NCBI GenBank assembly: GCA_003971905.1
Contig: RSEE01000042.1
Coordinates: forward strand, 124,001 to 188,000
Source of the DNA: Moniliella sp. 'wahieum'
Lineage: Eukaryota > Basidiomycota > Moniliellomycetes > Moniliellales > Moniliellaceae
Length of the DNA stretch: 64,000 bases
Direction: 5' to 3'
Of this stretch, positions 54,165-64,000 are shown one piece after another. The first letter of the stretch is position 1, and every line of letters starts with the position of its first letter. Both the position numbers and the translations under genes were made by a program. Below the pieces are notes generated by a model. That model was not told the origin of the DNA. It saw only the letters and a program-made list of their open reading frames with translations, and did not search any database.

Positions 54165-54818
54165 ATGTGGGGGTGGAGGTACTTCTCGATAGTTCTGCTG
54201 GGCAACAGCTTGATCTTAAGCTGTGCCCAGCTCGCCCTGGCGGCCAATTGCACCTCGTCGTCCAGCACCTCAAACCACACCGCTTCCCCCTGCTCTGTAT
54301 GGGGGGACAAGATCTTCGACCCAGTCCAGGTGGAGCACGTGATGGACTTGGTGGTGACCTGCTCCGACCCCGTCGTCCCCGGTCCGTCCAACCATAGCGC
54401 CGACGGGATTCGGGACGCCTACTGGCCCATTGTTGGTGGCCGTGCCGATGGGCCCAACTTTCATGCGAGCGTCGTGCCCGGCGGAGCTGACTTACCGCTG
54501 GTTCGACCCGATGGTGTGTACACGGTCAATGCGCTGTACCGACTCCTTACGGACGATGGACAACAATTGTCATTCATGATCCTGGGATGGAGTACCCCCA
54601 CGGCCGATCCCAATGCGTTCAAGATGCGGGTCAGTCCAACGTTTATTGCGCCCGAGGGCAAGTATGCCTGGCTCAACCAAAACTTGTTTGTGGGCAACCT
54701 GATCATTCCTGCCCGAGGGTTACCGCCTGGCCAAGCACGAGAACGACCGCTTGATCCAAATCTGGAGGGTGTATTGAGAGAGACGTGGACGCCTTTCAGT
54801 AATCTTGATCTTGAATGA
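54165..54818 (+). CDS. Secreted DUF3237 family protein
   Basis: One uninterrupted frame encodes 217 residues. The N-terminus MWGWRYFSIVLLGNSLILS ending ALAANC looks like a signal peptide. NCTSS and NHTAS are possible N-glycosylation sites. The body matches the DUF3237 (UPF0311) beta-barrel family: PIVGGRADGPNFHASVVPGG, ADLPLVRPDGVYTVNALYRL and LTDDGQQLSFMILGW. The C-terminus has AWLNQNLFVGNLIIPARG and TGA at 54816-54818. The biochemical role of the family is unknown. The gene has no introns and no frameshift, unlike most neighbours. A TATA-like TAATATAAAC lies about 245 bp upstream. Confidence 0.78.
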   Translation: MWGWRYFSIVLLGNSLILSCAQLALAANCTSSSSTSNHTASPCSVWGDKIFDPVQVEHVMDLVVTCSDPVVPGPSNHSADGIRDAYWPIVGGRADGPNFHASVVPGGADLPLVRPDGVYTVNALYRLLTDDGQQLSFMILGWSTPTADPNAFKMRVSPTFIAPEGKYAWLNQNLFVGNLIIPARGLPPGQARERPLDPNLEGVLRETWTPFSNLDLE

Positions 54819-55016
54819 CATAACGCGTTCTCCAATCCGTTTTAACTGGCGTGGCCCAAAGAGGGGGAGATATGTTTCTAGTCTTAGTCACTAAGGCTAG
54901 TGAAATCCATGCACATGGACCAAGATCGGGGTGAGTGTTAGCAGTAAGTAACAAAAGGACCACCGGTAACAGGACGGGGCCTCTGCCAAGGAGACTCTCT
55001 TACGAAAAGAACAGCA

Positions 55017-55105
55017 GGCGAGATAGCGAAGTGGTTAACGCGCTGTGTTCAGGTTAATCGGAACCGCAGTCCTCCGGGGCGTGGGTTCGAATCCCACTCT
55101 CGTCA
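55017..55105 (+). tRNA. tRNA-Leu(CAG) with 10-nt intron
   Basis: Acceptor GGCGAGA pairs with TCTCGTC, with A as discriminator. The D arm is GCG-AAGTGGTTAA-CGC. Anticodon stem CTGTG pairs with CGCAG. The anticodon CAG is at 55050-55052, and a 10-nt intron (55054-55063) follows position 37. The long variable arm (CCTCCGGGG) marks a class II tRNA, here leucine. The T arm is GTGGG-TTCGAAT-CCCAC. A T7 terminator follows at 55107. Confidence 0.93.
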
Positions 55106-55695
55106 GTTTTTTTGCTGGGCATATCCAAACAGACAGACATCTAATGCACCCTGGTTCAGGCTCCACGTACACCTTCGCCTTGTACCAAGCTTCTCGCCAT
55201 TCCCCACCCCCTTTGTTTTGTCTTCCTTGGACCTGGTCCAAGGTGTTTTAAATGGCATGCCCACGCTGCGTTCCCAAAACAATTTGTGGCTCAACGCTGT
55301 CAATGTGGGGCTCCTCACGGAGAGGGAGAACCGATAGCCCACGTGCGTAGTATGACGAAAGTAGTCCCGGGCTGTACATGCTGAGGCCCGAGCCTCAGGC
55401 TGAGGCCTCAGGGCGTGATATTGTAACTCCATCGTTTCTGCGCTCCCGTTCTGACCCGGTTTTGCACAGCGAAACCCCAAAGAGAATAACTGCTTCTAAA
55501 CCGTACCAGATATATGTAAGCTATGAGGGAAGGTCGGTCGGGCATCACATAGACGTTTTTCTTTCCCTTTACACATCGTTCCCATTTGATGAGGTTTAGC
55601 GATTATCAAGATCATCGCATCCACTGAAAATGGATTTTTGAGGATCTTAACGACCATACGACAAAGGTGGCTGGCAAGACTAGAACGGTGTGAAT

Positions 55696-56269
55696 TTACA
55701 CCTTCTCCACCTTGAGGCCGTCCTTCCAGAAGATGAAGGTGGGCGTAACGCCGTCTTCCTTCCAGCCACCGAGGACAACCATGGCGTCGGGGTTCATCGA
55801 GGAACCAGTGTAGAAGTCGTACTCCTTGAAGTTGCCAATGACCTTCTTGGCAAATGCGGCGGCACCCTTCTCGAAGGCAGGGATACGGTCCGGGTTGGTC
55901 TCCTGGAGCTTGGCCTTGATCTCCTTCATGTAGGACTTGAGGTAGCCGACGTAGCCCTTCTTGTCAAACGAAGTCTGCTGCAAGTCGGCAGCGTTGACAA
56001 TGTTGATGACCGTCTTGGCGCCGTCCTCGAGATCCTCGTCACCACCCTCAGCGGAGGGGTTGCCACCAATGTCGACCTGACCGTCCTTGATGGTGATCTG
56101 CTTACCCTCGAGGACGTAGACGACATCGTCGACCTCCTCCATGGGGTAGGAGTCCGAGAAGAGCTCGTCGCCACTGAGAATGTCGGTGTAAAGCTGAAGG
56201 AGGAGAACATCAGTATGACCATCCAGAAAAGAGTAGGTGAGCAGGAGTGAGAATGGCACACACCTTCAT
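55696..56269 (-). CDS. Translationally controlled tumour protein homologue (TCTP)
   Basis: This is a conserved cytoplasmic Ca2+/tubulin-binding protein tied to growth and stress, also associated with ribosomes and mitochondria in yeast (Tma19). Exon 1 is only six coding bases (56269-56264, Met-Lys). A 70-nt intron (56263-56194, GTGTGT...TTCAG) leads to LYTDILSGDELFSDSYPMEE. The second exon then runs intact: NPSAEGGDEDLEDGAKTVIN, YMKEIKAKLQETNPDRIPAF and PDAMVVLGGWKEDGVTPTFI, ending KDGLKVEKV with TAA at 55696. The TCTP-1 signature (SAEGG) and TCTP-2-like C-terminus are both present. Length is about 168 residues, as expected. It is one of the few genes here with no frameshift. Confidence 0.97.
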
Positions 56270-57536
56270 TGTGAAGAGGGGGCCAGAGTGGTGGTGAGAA
56301 AGCGAGGAGGCGAGAGCAGAAAATGCGAAAAAAACTGGCGCGCTCTCGCGGCCGAAAATGGCCCCTCCGCCCAGCCACTCTGGCACTGGTCCAGTGTCCA
56401 CCCACTGGGCCCGCACTGGGGCGGCACTGGGGCGGCAGAGCTCGTATACTGGCGCTGTGCTGGAAGGATCTACTTACCTAATTTGTCTTCCAGCCCCACG
56501 GCTGCGTTGACATTTGGAAGTTGAAAGTGGGGCTGGCAATAGGGATCACGTGGATGCTGAAACGTTCAGCCTTTTCCCGACCAAGCCTGGCTGCACTAAT
56601 AGGTTCCACTCCATATGCCCTGGCGTTGCACCTTTTCCTCTCCGGTGGTTTCGGCAACCGGTAAATGAGCCCACGAAAGACCACAAGGCCAAGCGCACTG
56701 CACTCATTCCAATGCTAGCCCATCGGACACAGCAGATCCGACAAAGAAGCATCCCTACCAACGACCTGAGCACGACTCGCAGCCGCGGCATCCAATGCGA
56801 AAAAGCAACCTGAGAGACAAAAGGCTGTTACGCGGCCAAAGGTGGGATGCACAGCTGGCCCATCACTCCTTCACAAAGGCTGTCGGTACCACCACAACTT
56901 TCCCCAGCTCAGCTCTGGCTCGAATGTCGGAGCGGAACAAGGACTTACCGCGCCGGTCACTTCTGTCTTGCTTTCATTACTCGCGGGATAATGCGGGGAT
57001 GAGAATGACTATTGCCTCAGGAGCCAACTCTGGCATGAATAGAGGTCATTGACTTCGCATTCTGGGCAGTCCTCACCGCACTCACCTCCTCTTTGGGAGT
57101 GGGATACTTAGCGGCAGGCATATTGTTGGTAGAAGCAGGTGCAGTTGAACGCAAACAGCTGTGTCCAACCACACACTCTGAAAAGAAACATCATGTGTGC
57201 TGGCGCCATCATTAGAAATCGGTGTGGAAAAATGAGTCGCCGCTAGTCACGCTCATTCGTACCCACGTCTGCTCTGTCTGTGTTGGAGACCGGTGGAAGG
57301 AGCCAGTGGGAGCAACCGATGGCCTCGCTGATGGACTGGACACGAGAGCGTTGGGACTGTTGTGCATGTGCTCTCGAACGTATTTAGATAGCAACCGCCA
57401 CAGAAATACAATCACTACCAATCCATATCCGCAGCACGTGGAATTCCGCCTATCTCCGATCGAGGACTAATTATGTGCTACGCAGCGCCACTGCGGCCCC
57501 GTCGCTGCGATCGGCCGCCACCATCTCCCGCCGACC
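56270..57536. other. Divergent promoter region TCTP / PB1-ZZ gene
   Basis: This 1.27 kb spacer lies between the two divergent start codons. The open frames (for example 56514-56813) carry no known domain. No repeat arrays were seen apart from GGGGCGGCACT duplicated at 56418-56434. Confidence 0.45.
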
Positions 57537-60500
57537 ATGTCGAGTACCGGCTCGTCCGGCTCGTCCTATCCGAGCACCGCGGCGGGAAACTCCGGCGCTT
57601 CAGGCATCTCAGGGTCGACGTCGGTGGCGACGGGCGTGCCGCTTGTCGTCAAGTGTGCCGCGGCCGACGGACGCACCAAACGTCTGCATTTTGCCTCAGC
57701 CGGTACGGCTGGGTACTTGCCGGTGCGGCGGCGGATCGCAAGAAGCCTGCAGCTGTACGATGACTGGGCTGCGCAGGACCTGGATCCGCCACCCAAGGGT
57801 CGCGCCGTGTTCGACTTATCGTACGTCGACGACGACGGCGAGGTGTGCGATGTAGCGTGCCAGGAGGATTGGGAGGATGCACTCTCCTTCTTCTGCCCTT
57901 CGTTTTTGTGGGATGCTCTCTTGGATCCGGGTTGGCCAGCGAGCTGGAAGGATCCCACGTCGTTGAGATTCGCCTGTCTGCCAAGATGCGCACAAGTTTT
58001 TCCCTAAGTGATTGGGGTACCGAGAGCGAGTTGGGCGGAGGGCTGTCCCAACACACACTCTCTTCACATGCCATTGGCAGCTCTATCCTCTAGCCGACAT
58101 GGGGAATGGGAATCGGAGCATTCCTGGTATCCGAGACAGGAGGCGCCGAGCGTATCCCAACCTGATACCTTCAGTCCATTTCATCCCCGAGTTCCCCCGG
58201 CCCTGCCGACCTGGTAAGCCTTGATGATCGGCGCAAGGTGCGATTCAGCAGCCAGATCATCCCCCCCTCAGTGGATGGGAATGGGAGCACGCTCGACCTT
58301 CACTCGCAGGTGTCCTCAGAGAATGGAAGCAGACTCGACATGGATCTGAGAGCCACCACGTCGTCCCTCTCACTTGGCGGGCAGCGTCGTCAAACAATGG
58401 GTCCTTGGCATCCCTTGACCTGGGACCCCGCCCTACCATCCAACCGTCCCCGTGGGGAAAGTCACAAAGTAACAAGCCCCTTCCTCTATCGCCTGGTACA
58501 ACCGGAGCAACATCTTCTCGGAGCGGTTCTTTGTCCCCGGATGAATCCCCTCCCGTTTCGCAGCGCGTCAGCATGGAGTCGTCCTACCGGGCCAGCACAG
58601 AGGGATTCGTCTTCGATGATGGGCTGTCCCAGTTGGGCATTCGTTCGGAGCTGGGGACTAGGAGTGTTACTGGGACGGATCTGTCCAGGGCGTTGCGGGT
58701 GGACGCGCGGGACGATATGTCGGATGTGATTGAGGGACAGCGACTTCCGCTTTCTTCGCTGCATGTGTCAGATGTGGATGCGCTCGGGCTGAGGCTCCGT
58801 CTAGGACTAAGCAACATGCCTGATCTCCGAACCGCGTCATCTCAGCAGGCCGAGTCGGTCCTTTCCCTCACCCCTCTGTCATCTCCGAGGTCTCTGGCGG
58901 AGTCTACTACACTGGGGGGATTTGCTCTCGGATCTGGCGTATAACCGCAACGCCCCATCAACTTCTCCCAAAGTGGTGCCAGCGTTCCAGACCGCTCTCA
59001 CCGCTTCGCCTCAACGGATGGGAAGAAAACCAAGTTCACTCGCTTTGGCGCAGCCGACGCTGTCTTTCTCGAAATTTGTCAGCGCTCCCCACCTCCTCCT
59101 GGAAGCGAGTCGGGCTCCTCCAGTACCGTCAAGGGAGGTGCCTCTTCGTCGAGCGATCCAGTGGTACCCCCCCTGAGTACAGCTGCAGCCAATGCCGTTC
59201 CCCTTTGGGTGGGAGCGAAGGTATGGGCCTGCGATACGTGTGCGACATGTGTGGACCTCGACGTTTCGGGGGTGGACATTCCTCCTCTCAGCCACAGTCT
59301 AGCTCGGTCAAGGCGGCCGATGGATTTGAGACAGCATCGTCGATTACTTCGCCGGCATCGTCCGTGTTGGCTTCGCCCAAACAGAAAACGATGGGGTACG
59401 AATTGTGCGCAGTATGCATCTCGGTGCACGGAGCAGAGCATGTGGCCCAAACCGCTCCCAATGGCCCCTCCACCCTTGCTCCACATCCTGATCGCCAACG
59501 ATTACACGCTTTCTACGAGCTCATGTGGAACGAGGATGAAATGGCCTGGTTCCCATTGAAGAGCAGGCGGATGGGAAATGCTCTGCTTGCTCTCGTAGCG
59601 AATGGAGAGGAGGTCATTACCGTTGCTCTCAGTGCGATGGGTTCCACCTCTGTGGTGTCTGCTTCATGGCGGTGGATCGATTGTAAGTACCCCTCCCTCT
59701 CCCCCGCCTCCCTTATTTTTCACCCTTGCTAACTCATCTACAGACATGCCTTGCATCTTTTCACCGTCTCCCTACGCCTGCACCCTCTGCCTCTGCCTCT
59801 GCTGCAGTGCCGATTGCGAATAGCTCTGTCGTGCAACTGGTAAGGACCCCACCGACGCTGTTCACGGCGGTGTTGCATGTGCCTCGTGTGGACAATACCC
59901 GATTGTAGGGGTACGGGTCCACTGCATATCTTGCCCGGAGGAGAGACTTTTGTGCGGTGTGCGACGAACGTGGGCTGTCTCTACGACAGAATCGGAGACG
60001 AGGACCCTTTACTCCCGGCGGACAGCGCCGACAGAACCGCTCCCACCTCACTCGCAGCAGCACATTTGTCTCAAACTCACGACGCCGATCGATAAACGGA
60101 ACGCACGGAGCGCGGCAGCAGCCTTGGAGCAAGCCGCAGACCGTCTCCTCCGGCGTGCTCTCCGCGGTCCTGTATATCCCTGGCAAGCACCTCCCCCACA
60201 GCTGCCTGTCCCCACCCTTGATCCGGGGAACCCCCCATTCGGTGCGCCTGACACGCACTCGGTGGTAGCGCACTCGGCCTCGTCCCACATCAGCGAGGAG
60301 GAGGAGATGATCCCATTCTTCCCCCAGTGCAACTCGTGTGGGAAATCGTTTGCGGGTGGGGTACGGTATCTCTGTTCGCGCTGTCCTGTCGAGGGGACGG
60401 GGGGATACAACCTTTGTTCATCGTGTGAGCCGTACTCGCTTTTAGTTCACAATCCCACCCATATTTTCCTCAAGATCAACCGGTCTTACAGCATGGTTCC

Positions 60501-61197
60501 CACGCGGCAGGTACCTTTTGTGCCGCCACTTTACTCAAAGGAGGCCGTCATTCCTGAGGTTGATTCGCCCGCCGCCGAAAGGCTGTGGGACGCACTGCTC
60601 GACACTTCAGGGTTATCCACTATTGATGCACGACGACGTTTAGCACCCTTGGCTGTGGATCTCCCTGCAGACCACCCTCTGCGGGAAAAGGTGCCACGGA
60701 TCCTCACTCTCCGAGTGCAACTGCACCATGCCATGCTGGCAGCTGGTCCGGCCGCGGTACCAGCCGAGTTGGGGCCCGTGTCGGCGGGTGGGGAAGAGAG
60801 CGAGGCAGAGACAGAGACTCCACTCTCTGTTTCAGAGCGCGCTCATCCCGCCCCCACACCCCTGGACGCAGTACAGCAAGTGGTCCACTCGCTCCTATCC
60901 GAGCTGCATCTGGTGCCGGTCAATCAGCTGATGCACGTGTATATCGTGTGCGACAGCTGCTTTGATGTGGTGGAAGGGGCATGGCTTCGATGCGCAAACT
61001 GCACCGAATCCGTGGACTTGTGCGCTCGCTGTGAGATGCGTGCTGACCACGACGCGTCGCATGTATTTGCTGTTTTTAAGCAGTCCATTGATCCAGGGCT
61101 CTTCCGTTCTCTCGTCGACCACGCGCCCACCAACAATGCGTTGGGCCAAGCTTCGGGGCCGTATCGTGCCCTGTTGCCCTCGCTCTTGTTTGAATGA
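57537..61197 (+). CDS. PB1 and multi-ZZ zinc-finger protein, NBR1/p62-like
   Basis: This is likely a selective-autophagy adaptor or scaffold; function is inferred. After a Ser/Gly head, a PB1 domain runs from about residue 35: PLVVKCAAADGRTKRLHF, and an OPCA motif YVDDDGEVCDVACQEDWEDA near 57825. A long Ser-rich linker follows. Then come up to five ZZ-type Cys clusters. They are SCSQCRSPLGG with YVCDMCG and YELCAVC (near 59180-59420), CSAC with RCSQCDGFHLCGVC (59582-59665), ACASCGQYPI with HCISCPE and LLCGVCDE (59876-59970), FPQCNSCGKSFAGGVRYLC with NLCSSC (60320-60430), and VCDSCFDVVEGAWLRC with DLCARC (60946-61036). An intron lies at 59683-59743. TGA is at 61195-61197. No FW (NBR1 four-Trp) domain is visible. 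Frame changes occur near 57910, 58090, 58230, 58380, 58940, 59160, 59560, 59800 and 59980. An alternative is a ZZ-domain scaffold unrelated to autophagy. Confidence 0.78.
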
Positions 61198-61605
61198 GCG
61201 CTTGGGTAGGGGTTGCGCACCGATTCCACGAGGTGCGGTAGCGAGCCATACACGGAAGCGACGCGGTAATGGCACCAACTCTCCTATTTAAAACTGCCCG
61301 ACCTGCCTGACTTCGTACCCAAATAGGAACCGGTTTACCATATGTCACGGATTGCTTTCATGCTGGCCTTCGTGCCGCCCATCTCTACTCCATACCAGTG
61401 TAGGCACTATAACTTACAGAAGGTCGCCTTTTACCACGTCCAACCTTAACTTCCTCAGTAGCGACAAACCCGTCAATAGCAGTGAGCGGTCATGGGAGTG
61501 CATTGGAACGCAGGAGTAGCCATGGCGCGCCAAGGGCAGGGCCAAGTCGGCCGAGCTTTTGGCAGTCGAAAAGGACAAGGGGGGTAGCCCCCCGCGATGC
61601 CCCCC
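61198..61605. other. Short spacer between convergent genes
   Basis: These 400 bp lie between the PB1-ZZ stop and the uS14 stop and should hold both 3' UTRs. No gene or repeat is evident. Confidence 0.5.
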
Positions 61606-61836
61606 TTAGCGGTACTTGGCAAAGCCAATCGCGGCCGCCTTCTCGCGGAAGCACTGGCGGCAGATGTCCAAGCCGTACTTGCGGATGATACCGCCCTGGT
61701 TGGCGCAGACGCGGCTACATCATGTGGGTCAGCATCGAGGCGGGAGGGAAAAAACAAGTGGAAGAGACACATACCACTGGCGGCTGCCCTTGCCGTGCTT
61801 GCGGGGGTGAGAGAACCAAACGTTAGCGTGCGCCAT
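61606..61836 (-). CDS. RPS29: 40S ribosomal protein uS14 (S29)
   Basis: This is a small zinc-binding protein of the 40S head. Exon 1 (61836-61775) encodes [21 protein letters not shown] 60-nt intron (61774-61715, GTATGT...TAG) interrupts the first zinc-site Cys codon. Exon 2 gives [20 protein letters not shown] and [16 protein letters not shown] with TAA at 61606. The CRVC and CRQC pairs are the four zinc ligands. At 56 residues it matches the eukaryotic uS14 length exactly, with no frameshift. Confidence 0.97.
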
Positions 61837-62886
61837 GGTGAATGTAGTCTGAAGAAAACAGGGTCAGAGTCAATCTAGGCTGTGGGAACAGAATTCTCTC
61901 CGGCACAGGCGGCTGGGTGGGGATGCAGGCGATCGGCTCCAGCGGATGCGGCGCCCCGCCGGGAACATCCATTGAGAGATGCGGTCTCCTAGCAAGGAGC
62001 TTCCATCCGGTAGCCCCGCTGAAACGCCATTCTTCCTGCAATAGTCCAATTGCAGCACCACTCCATCGGTGCACCCAGCACACCACACACCCAGCCAGCA
62101 AGAGGGAGCGGAAACAGGAGTGTCCACATACTGAGAGAGGGCGACGAGTCGACGGGGAGGCTTGGTGTACGGTGGAGGACCAGAACGTCGGCGGATGCTG
62201 GTGGACAGCCGGACGACGAAATTAATTCACAGCACTAGACCTGTTCACTACCGCAGTAGCCACTTATTGCGGGCGCAACCCTAAGGCCATCTGGGATTCC
62301 GACCTGATATTTCAATATTGGACACGACAGTCGCAGTATTACGTTTTTAGTGCCACGTGGCATGCGAATGCGATCACTAGCACCTTAAATTGCGACGGTG
62401 ACCCCGTCGTTGTTAAGTTTGTCTCTACCGCGCTCTGCGCTGCGAAATTGCCAGTGCTCTCCATCCGGACACGGCGGGAATATATGCTTTCATTGCTCCC
62501 CCGACGATATGTACCCCTTCATCATCATCATTTGCGATATGTGCAGCGGAGGTGTTCACGCTTGACCGGATTGGCATGCATCCCTCTCCTCCAGTTAGTG
62601 TGGTGCGAGACGTAGGTGATTCTTTGCTTTTCATCTATTCTATGCCAATCCCCTGTCTCCATTCTCATATCCCATCCCAGTCCCGTCGGCACTCCAATTG
62701 ATCCTACCAGGTGTTGGCACTCTCGTGCTCTAGTACTGCGAACAATGGCTCGTGGTGAATTGGAAAAGAAATAGGTCAAACGCTTTCAAACGATGAGATG
62801 CGAGACAGCCATTTCTGCTGACTGGTTATGGGGGCAAACCCAAAAGTATAAGAAGGGGTTTTGAGAAGAGCCAAAGGGCAGCTTGA
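61837..62886. other. uS14 upstream region, no gene seen
   Basis: This 1.05 kb interval runs from the uS14 start to the pectin methylesterase stop, both on the minus strand, so it should contain the uS14 promoter. Open frames are short and without known domains. Confidence 0.5.
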
Positions 62887-63874
62887 TTAAAGGTAAGCCA
62901 GATCCACCCAAGTTTTGTAGTCCGCTCCGAGCACCGTGCCAATATCCACAGCGCCTGAAAGAATGTGATCGAACGATACCCTGGGGCCACTCGCGCCGGC
63001 ACCAGAATTTCCAAATTCGGCAAGCTGGCTTTGGGACGTGTCTTTGCCCGATGCCGAATAACCGTCCTTGTTGACCACGTTTTCCAACACAGAGTTCTGG
63101 ACTGTAACCCGGGCATAGGGACCCCATGGGCGGCCCAGGTAATAGCTGCCCGCCGCAACGGATTGTCCGTCGGCTGGCCGGATGTGGGAGTCAGTGATGA
63201 GGTAGTAAGAAGGTCAGAAGCGTCGGGGCGGCCAGATGCTGTGATGAACCCCACGGGCTGGTTCAGCACTCCGATTTGGGACTTGGTGATGACGGCTTGG
63301 GCGTGTTGGCCAAAGATAAAGTCGGTTGCGCCAGTAATGTAGCTTTGCGCGTAAACTTGCCTGCCGTTTTGGGCCAAGAGAGTGTCCTGGAAGCCCTGGA
63401 TTGAGCATCCGTAGCAGCCAAACTGGTCCATCTCCGCTGATAAAGCAATGGCTTGAGACCCCTGCCCAAACGAGTTGATCACATCCACGTTGTACATTGA
63501 AACGCGGGGAGACAGTACGCGTACTGTTCCGGTTTCATCGTCGTTCAAGCCATTCTTTTGGGAAAGGTTGTGGGTGATGGTTACCGTGTTTTGGACATAA
63601 GAAGCGGTATCAGATGTGGAGCCAAAGATTGCCAAAGGGCCCTTGAGAGCAGGGATGACCACTTGCTCGTTGTACGTGCCTGCCCCAATGAAAATCTTCT
63701 GAGACCGGGTGGAGGTGGTGGACAGTGCATTTACCGCCGCTTGCACTGTTCCATACTGTCCACTCGACGGCGATTTGGACACCACCAACGATCCGTGAGG
63801 GGGGGAGACCCGCGGTGGGCCAGCCCCGTGGCGGCGCTCCCCAGAAGAGCAAGTACAAGCGGGATGAGCTTCAT
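62887..63874 (-). CDS. Secreted pectin methylesterase (carbohydrate esterase family 8)
   Basis: This extracellular enzyme demethylates pectin in plant cell walls. The start at 63874 gives a signal peptide (MKLIPLVLALLGSAATGLA). After one frame slip near 63780, the mature part follows: SSGQYGTVQAAVNALSTTST and KIFIGAGTYNEQVVIP. The CE8 active-site regions are YGCSIQGFQDTLLAQNG (first catalytic Asp), YITGATDFIFGQHAQAV (second Asp) and YYLGRPWGPYARV (active-site Arg). It ends DYKTWVDLAYL, TAA at 62887. Length, about 325 residues, is usual for fungal pectinesterases. A second frameshift lies near 63210, between ASGRPDASD and ITDSHIRPADGQS. It suggests a plant-associated or plant-decaying lifestyle. 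Confidence 0.94.
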
Positions 63875-64000
63875 ATTGGGAAAATGGCGGGGGTGAAGCA
63901 GCTGTGGGGATATGGCGCGGATTGTTTGAGTCGCAGGTGAGAGAGGTCCGCTTTAAAAAGGCGAAGGGGCACTGACTATGGAGACCCGCACTTTGGTTCT
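63875..64000 (-). promoter_or_regulatory. Pectin methylesterase promoter start
   Basis: This is the short upstream sequence of the CE8 gene to the window edge. A TTTTTAAAG stretch (about 63951-63959, minus strand) lies about 80 bp before the ATG and could act as a TATA element. Confidence 0.35.

Overview
This window is nuclear DNA from a fungus, most likely a basidiomycete. Genes are spliced with short introns (about 50-130 nt, GT...AG, with CTAAC/CTGAC-like branch sites). The proteins include sterol C-8 isomerase (ERG2), a KRE6/SKN1 beta-glucan synthesis protein, a chitin deacetylase, two Zn2Cys6 regulators, a PX/DUF3818 protein and a CE8 pectin methylesterase. All four tRNA genes carry an intron after anticodon position 37. 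The tRNA with anticodon CAG has a leucine-type long variable arm, so CUG is read as leucine. The low intron number in long genes and the pectin methylesterase would fit a plant-associated, Ustilaginomycotina-like basidiomycete, but I cannot fix the genus.

Layout. 0.5-2.5 kb: divergent ribosomal protein genes eL30 (-) and eL37 (+). 3.3-7.6 kb: a long low-complexity/coiled-coil protein (-). 8.1-10.8 kb: PEX5, the peroxisomal import receptor (-). 11.7-13.5 kb: an MFS anion permease (-). 15.2-15.9 kb: a small single-pass membrane protein (-). 16.9-20.5 kb: a PXB/PX/DUF3818 protein (+), convergent with a Zn2Cys6 factor (-, 21.35-24.16 kb). 25.4-27.8 kb: KRE6-type GH16 protein (+). 28.1-28.7 kb: tRNA-Ala and tRNA-Gly. 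29.1-30.2 kb: ERG2 (+). 31.0-34.4 kb: DNA polymerase delta catalytic subunit (+), preceded by MluI cell-cycle boxes. 34.7-42.0 kb: a gene-poor block holding tRNA-Gly, a truncated Ty3/Gypsy chromovirus integrase, and a dense nest of 7-bp tandem repeats. 42.0-44.75 kb: a second Zn2Cys6 factor (+). 45-48 kb: an F-box/beta-propeller-like protein (-). 48.5-49.0 kb: V-ATPase subunit G (-). 49.6-51.0 kb: GPI-type chitin deacetylase (-). 54.2-54.8 kb: a secreted DUF3237 protein (+). 55.0 kb: tRNA-Leu. 55.7-56.3 kb: TCTP (-). 57.5-61.2 kb: a PB1 plus multi-ZZ, NBR1/p62-like protein (+). 61.6-61.8 kb: uS14 (-). 62.9-63.9 kb: pectin methylesterase (-).

The genes do not form one pathway cluster; this is ordinary chromosomal gene content. 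Cell-wall and extracellular functions (KRE6-like, chitin deacetylase, pectin methylesterase, DUF3237 protein) are scattered among housekeeping genes.

Two global properties stand out. First, nearly every long conserved gene, including essential ones (eL30, eL37, PEX5, POL3, ERG2), is broken by one or more single-base-scale frameshifts, while family motifs continue in the next frame. This is best explained by uncorrected indel errors in the assembly, so coordinates below are whole-gene spans. Second, intergenic DNA carries several unrelated tandem repeat families that share an exact 7-bp period and are usually built on a 6-bp palindrome plus one base (AAGCTT+G, ACATGT+C, AGTACT+C, ATCGAT+T/A, ACCGGT+A, ACTAGT+C). 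They concentrate at 39.5-41.5 kb. This repeat architecture is the most unusual signal in the window.
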